This document shows positions 4,946 to 6,408 of a stretch of 6,408 nt of DNA, one piece after another. The stretch is from HyVt-560 sp964577195. GTDB taxonomy: Bacteria > Pseudomonadota > Gammaproteobacteria > UWMA-0217. Within the stretch, counting starts at the first letter, position 1. Every line of letters begins with the position of its first letter. A model generated the notes under the pieces. It was not told the DNA's origin, searched no databases, and saw nothing but the letters and a program-made list of their open reading frames with translations. The translations under genes were made by a program, and so were the position numbers. Location of the stretch: NCBI GenBank assembly GCA_964577195.1, contig CAZNYF010000161.1, positions 1-6,408 of the forward strand, read 5' to 3'.

Positions 4946-6408
4946 ATGAATGAAATAGCACTCAATATCGAAATAATAGTTGTTCTTTCCATTCTTGCTT
5001 TAACCGTATTTCTATTTATTTTTGAAATCATCAGAGTTGACGTTGTCGCCTTAGCTATTCTTGTTCTACTCGGTCTGACATCATTGGTTCCTGGGCTTGA
5101 ATCTATTGCTGATCCAAATACACTATTTTCCGGGTTTGCAAGTAATGCCGTCATATCCATTATTGCCGTAATGATCATTGGTGCAGGTCTAGATAGAACG
5201 GGTGTGATGCATGTTGTTGCCGCTTTTATCCTGCGTATTGGTGGTCGTACAGAACGACGGGTTGCTGCTTCCGTTTCTGCCGCAGTGGGTATTCTTTCTG
5301 GATTTATGCAAAATGTTGGCGCAGCAGCATTATTTGTTCCTGTGGTTTCACGCGTTGCAACTACCACGAATATTCCCGCCTCATTGCTATTGATGCCGAT
5401 GGGTTTTAGTGCCATTTTAGGTGGTACATTAACCTTGGTCGCCTCTAGTCCGCTGATCATGCTGAATGATTTATTACCCTCAAACCTCGAACCTTTTGGG
5501 ATGTTTGATGTGACTCCCATTGGGCTAGCACTGCTGGCAACAGGTATTATCTTTTTTGCTATAGCAGGTAAGTTTTTCCTTCCTAACAGAGATACCCACG
5601 GGAAGTTGCCCGAAAGTACTGCTTCCTACTTTTCACGCGTCTATCAATTGGATTATGTAATACGTGAACTGGCTACAGGACGATTGACGCCCTTGATTGG
5701 CAAAAATGTCGCGCATATTGAGCGGGGTTGCGGGGTACAGATTGTTGTGACTCGCCTCGGTGGAGAAATCTGTATTTCCCCACCGCCTGATTTAGTGCTT
5801 GAGCCGGACATGGAGCTTGCCGTTATGGGTACAAAGGCGGGAATTAACGACTTTGCCGATAAGGTCGGTTTAGCCGTACGCAAAAAATTATCCGTCTTTA
5901 AAAATATACTCGCTATTGAAAAAGCGGGCGTGTCCGAAATGGTGATACCCGCTGACTCATCACTCATCGGAAAAGTGCTTGGGGAGATTCAAATGCGTAA
6001 CAGTTATGGCCTTACAGTTTTGGCAATACATCGCAGTAACGAGACGCTCTACACAAACTTAAGAGAAGTGACGCTACAGGCGGGCGATACCTTGGTAAGT
6101 TATAGTCGTTGGCGAGCATTGGCAAAGCTTGAGAGTAATCCTGCTATGGTCATCGTAACGACAGGCTACCCGCAACAAGACAGTCGAAGCCACAAGATAT
6201 TGCCTGCTTTAGTGTTTTTTGTCATCGCAATGGGCTTGGTGTTATTTACGGATTTAAAGTTAGCACTGGCATTAATGGTGGGTGCGGTTGGGATGATTCT
6301 CTCTGGCGTCATTTCAATGGATGAAGCCTACAAAGCCATCAGTTGGAAAACAATCTTCTTGTTAGCAGGCTTATTACCTTTGGGTGCTGCTGTACAAAAC
6401 AGTGGTAC
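4946..6408 (+). CDS. SLC13-family permease with TrkA-C (RCK_C) domains, 3' end outside window
   Basis: The frame is open from the ATG at 4946 to the window end (487 codons). Residues 8-212 form the first membrane half: 'FSGFASNAVISIIAVMIIGA' (61-80) followed by GLDRTG, the re-entrant region 'GILSGFMQNVGAAALFVPVV' (115-134), and 'MGFSAILGGTLTLVASSPLI' (152-171). Residues about 233-305 and 322-395 look like two soluble RCK_C/TrkA-C domains (for example 'VPADSSLIGKVLGEI'-like text at 334-348 and 'QAGDTLVSYSRW' at 378-389). Membrane helices resume at 418. This order (membrane half, two RCK_C domains, second membrane half) is that of the SLC13/CitMHS-like group of ion-coupled anion transporters (sulfate, dicarboxylates and the like); such proteins have about 590-610 residues, so roughly 100-120 are missing. 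No start codon lies upstream in frame before a stop at 4889, which fixes the start despite the poor ribosome-binding site. The substrate is unknown. Confidence 0.88.
   Translation, partial: MNEIALNIEIIVVLSILALTVFLFIFEIIRVDVVALAILVLLGLTSLVPGLESIADPNTLFSGFASNAVISIIAVMIIGAGLDRTGVMHVVAAFILRIGGRTERRVAASVSAAVGILSGFMQNVGAAALFVPVVSRVATTTNIPASLLLMPMGFSAILGGTLTLVASSPLIMLNDLLPSNLEPFGMFDVTPIGLALLATGIIFFAIAGKFFLPNRDTHGKLPESTASYFSRVYQLDYVIRELATGRLTPLIGKNVAHIERGCGVQIVVTRLGGEICISPPPDLVLEPDMELAVMGTKAGINDFADKVGLAVRKKLSVFKNILAIEKAGVSEMVIPADSSLIGKVLGEIQMRNSYGLTVLAIHRSNETLYTNLREVTLQAGDTLVSYSRWRALAKLESNPAMVIVTTGYPQQDSRSHKILPALVFFVIAMGLVLFTDLKLALALMVGAVGMILSGVISMDEAYKAISWKTIFLLAGLLPLGAAVQNSG

Noticed and set aside
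4864..5520. A 218-codon open frame on the minus strand.
   Set aside because: It is antisense to the well-supported SLC13-type permease, whose + strand frame is open to the window end with clear motifs; the antisense frame shows only low-complexity Thr/Ala/Arg text.

Overview
The window looks like chromosomal DNA of a Gram-negative bacterium, most likely a gammaproteobacterium. The indicators are a TonB-dependent outer-membrane receptor, a small TIGR02647-type protein (a family I know mainly from Gammaproteobacteria), a YedI/DUF808 inner-membrane protein and an SLC13-type permease. I cannot name a genus. Every gene I can support lies on the + strand.

Layout. Bases 2-703 are the C-terminal beta-barrel part of a TonB-dependent receptor, followed by two hairpins, the second a clear intrinsic terminator. 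About 400 bases without a convincing gene follow. Then comes the TIGR02647-type gene (1174-1422). A first toxin-antitoxin locus follows: a FitA-like ribbon-helix-helix antitoxin (1596-1847) with a strong sigma70 promoter and an ATGA overlap to a PIN-domain toxin that is broken by a one-base frameshift (1844-2250). Next is a 165-bp segment bounded by near-perfect 18-bp inverted repeats (2388-2552), probably a MITE-like element or IS remnant. It abuts a decayed MFS transporter of the HcaT/MFS_1-like type (to 3051) that lacks its N-terminal part and carries two internal deletions. A second, intact toxin-antitoxin pair (3139-3372 and 3362-3793) sits behind a perfect 18-bp palindrome overlapping its likely -10 box. 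The window ends with the YedI/DUF808 protein (3860-4813) and the first 487 codons of an SLC13/TrkA-C permease (from 4946, running off the end).

How it fits together. The outer parts are ordinary cell-envelope and transport genes. The middle (about 1430-3800) is an accessory or decaying zone with one dead and one apparently live VapBC-type module, a small inverted-repeat element and a transporter pseudogene. The orphaned antitoxin with intact promoter, the palindromic operator and the inverted-repeat element are the observations most worth checking. I did not find evidence for a wholly new system; the toxin-antitoxin pairs belong to known superfamilies.
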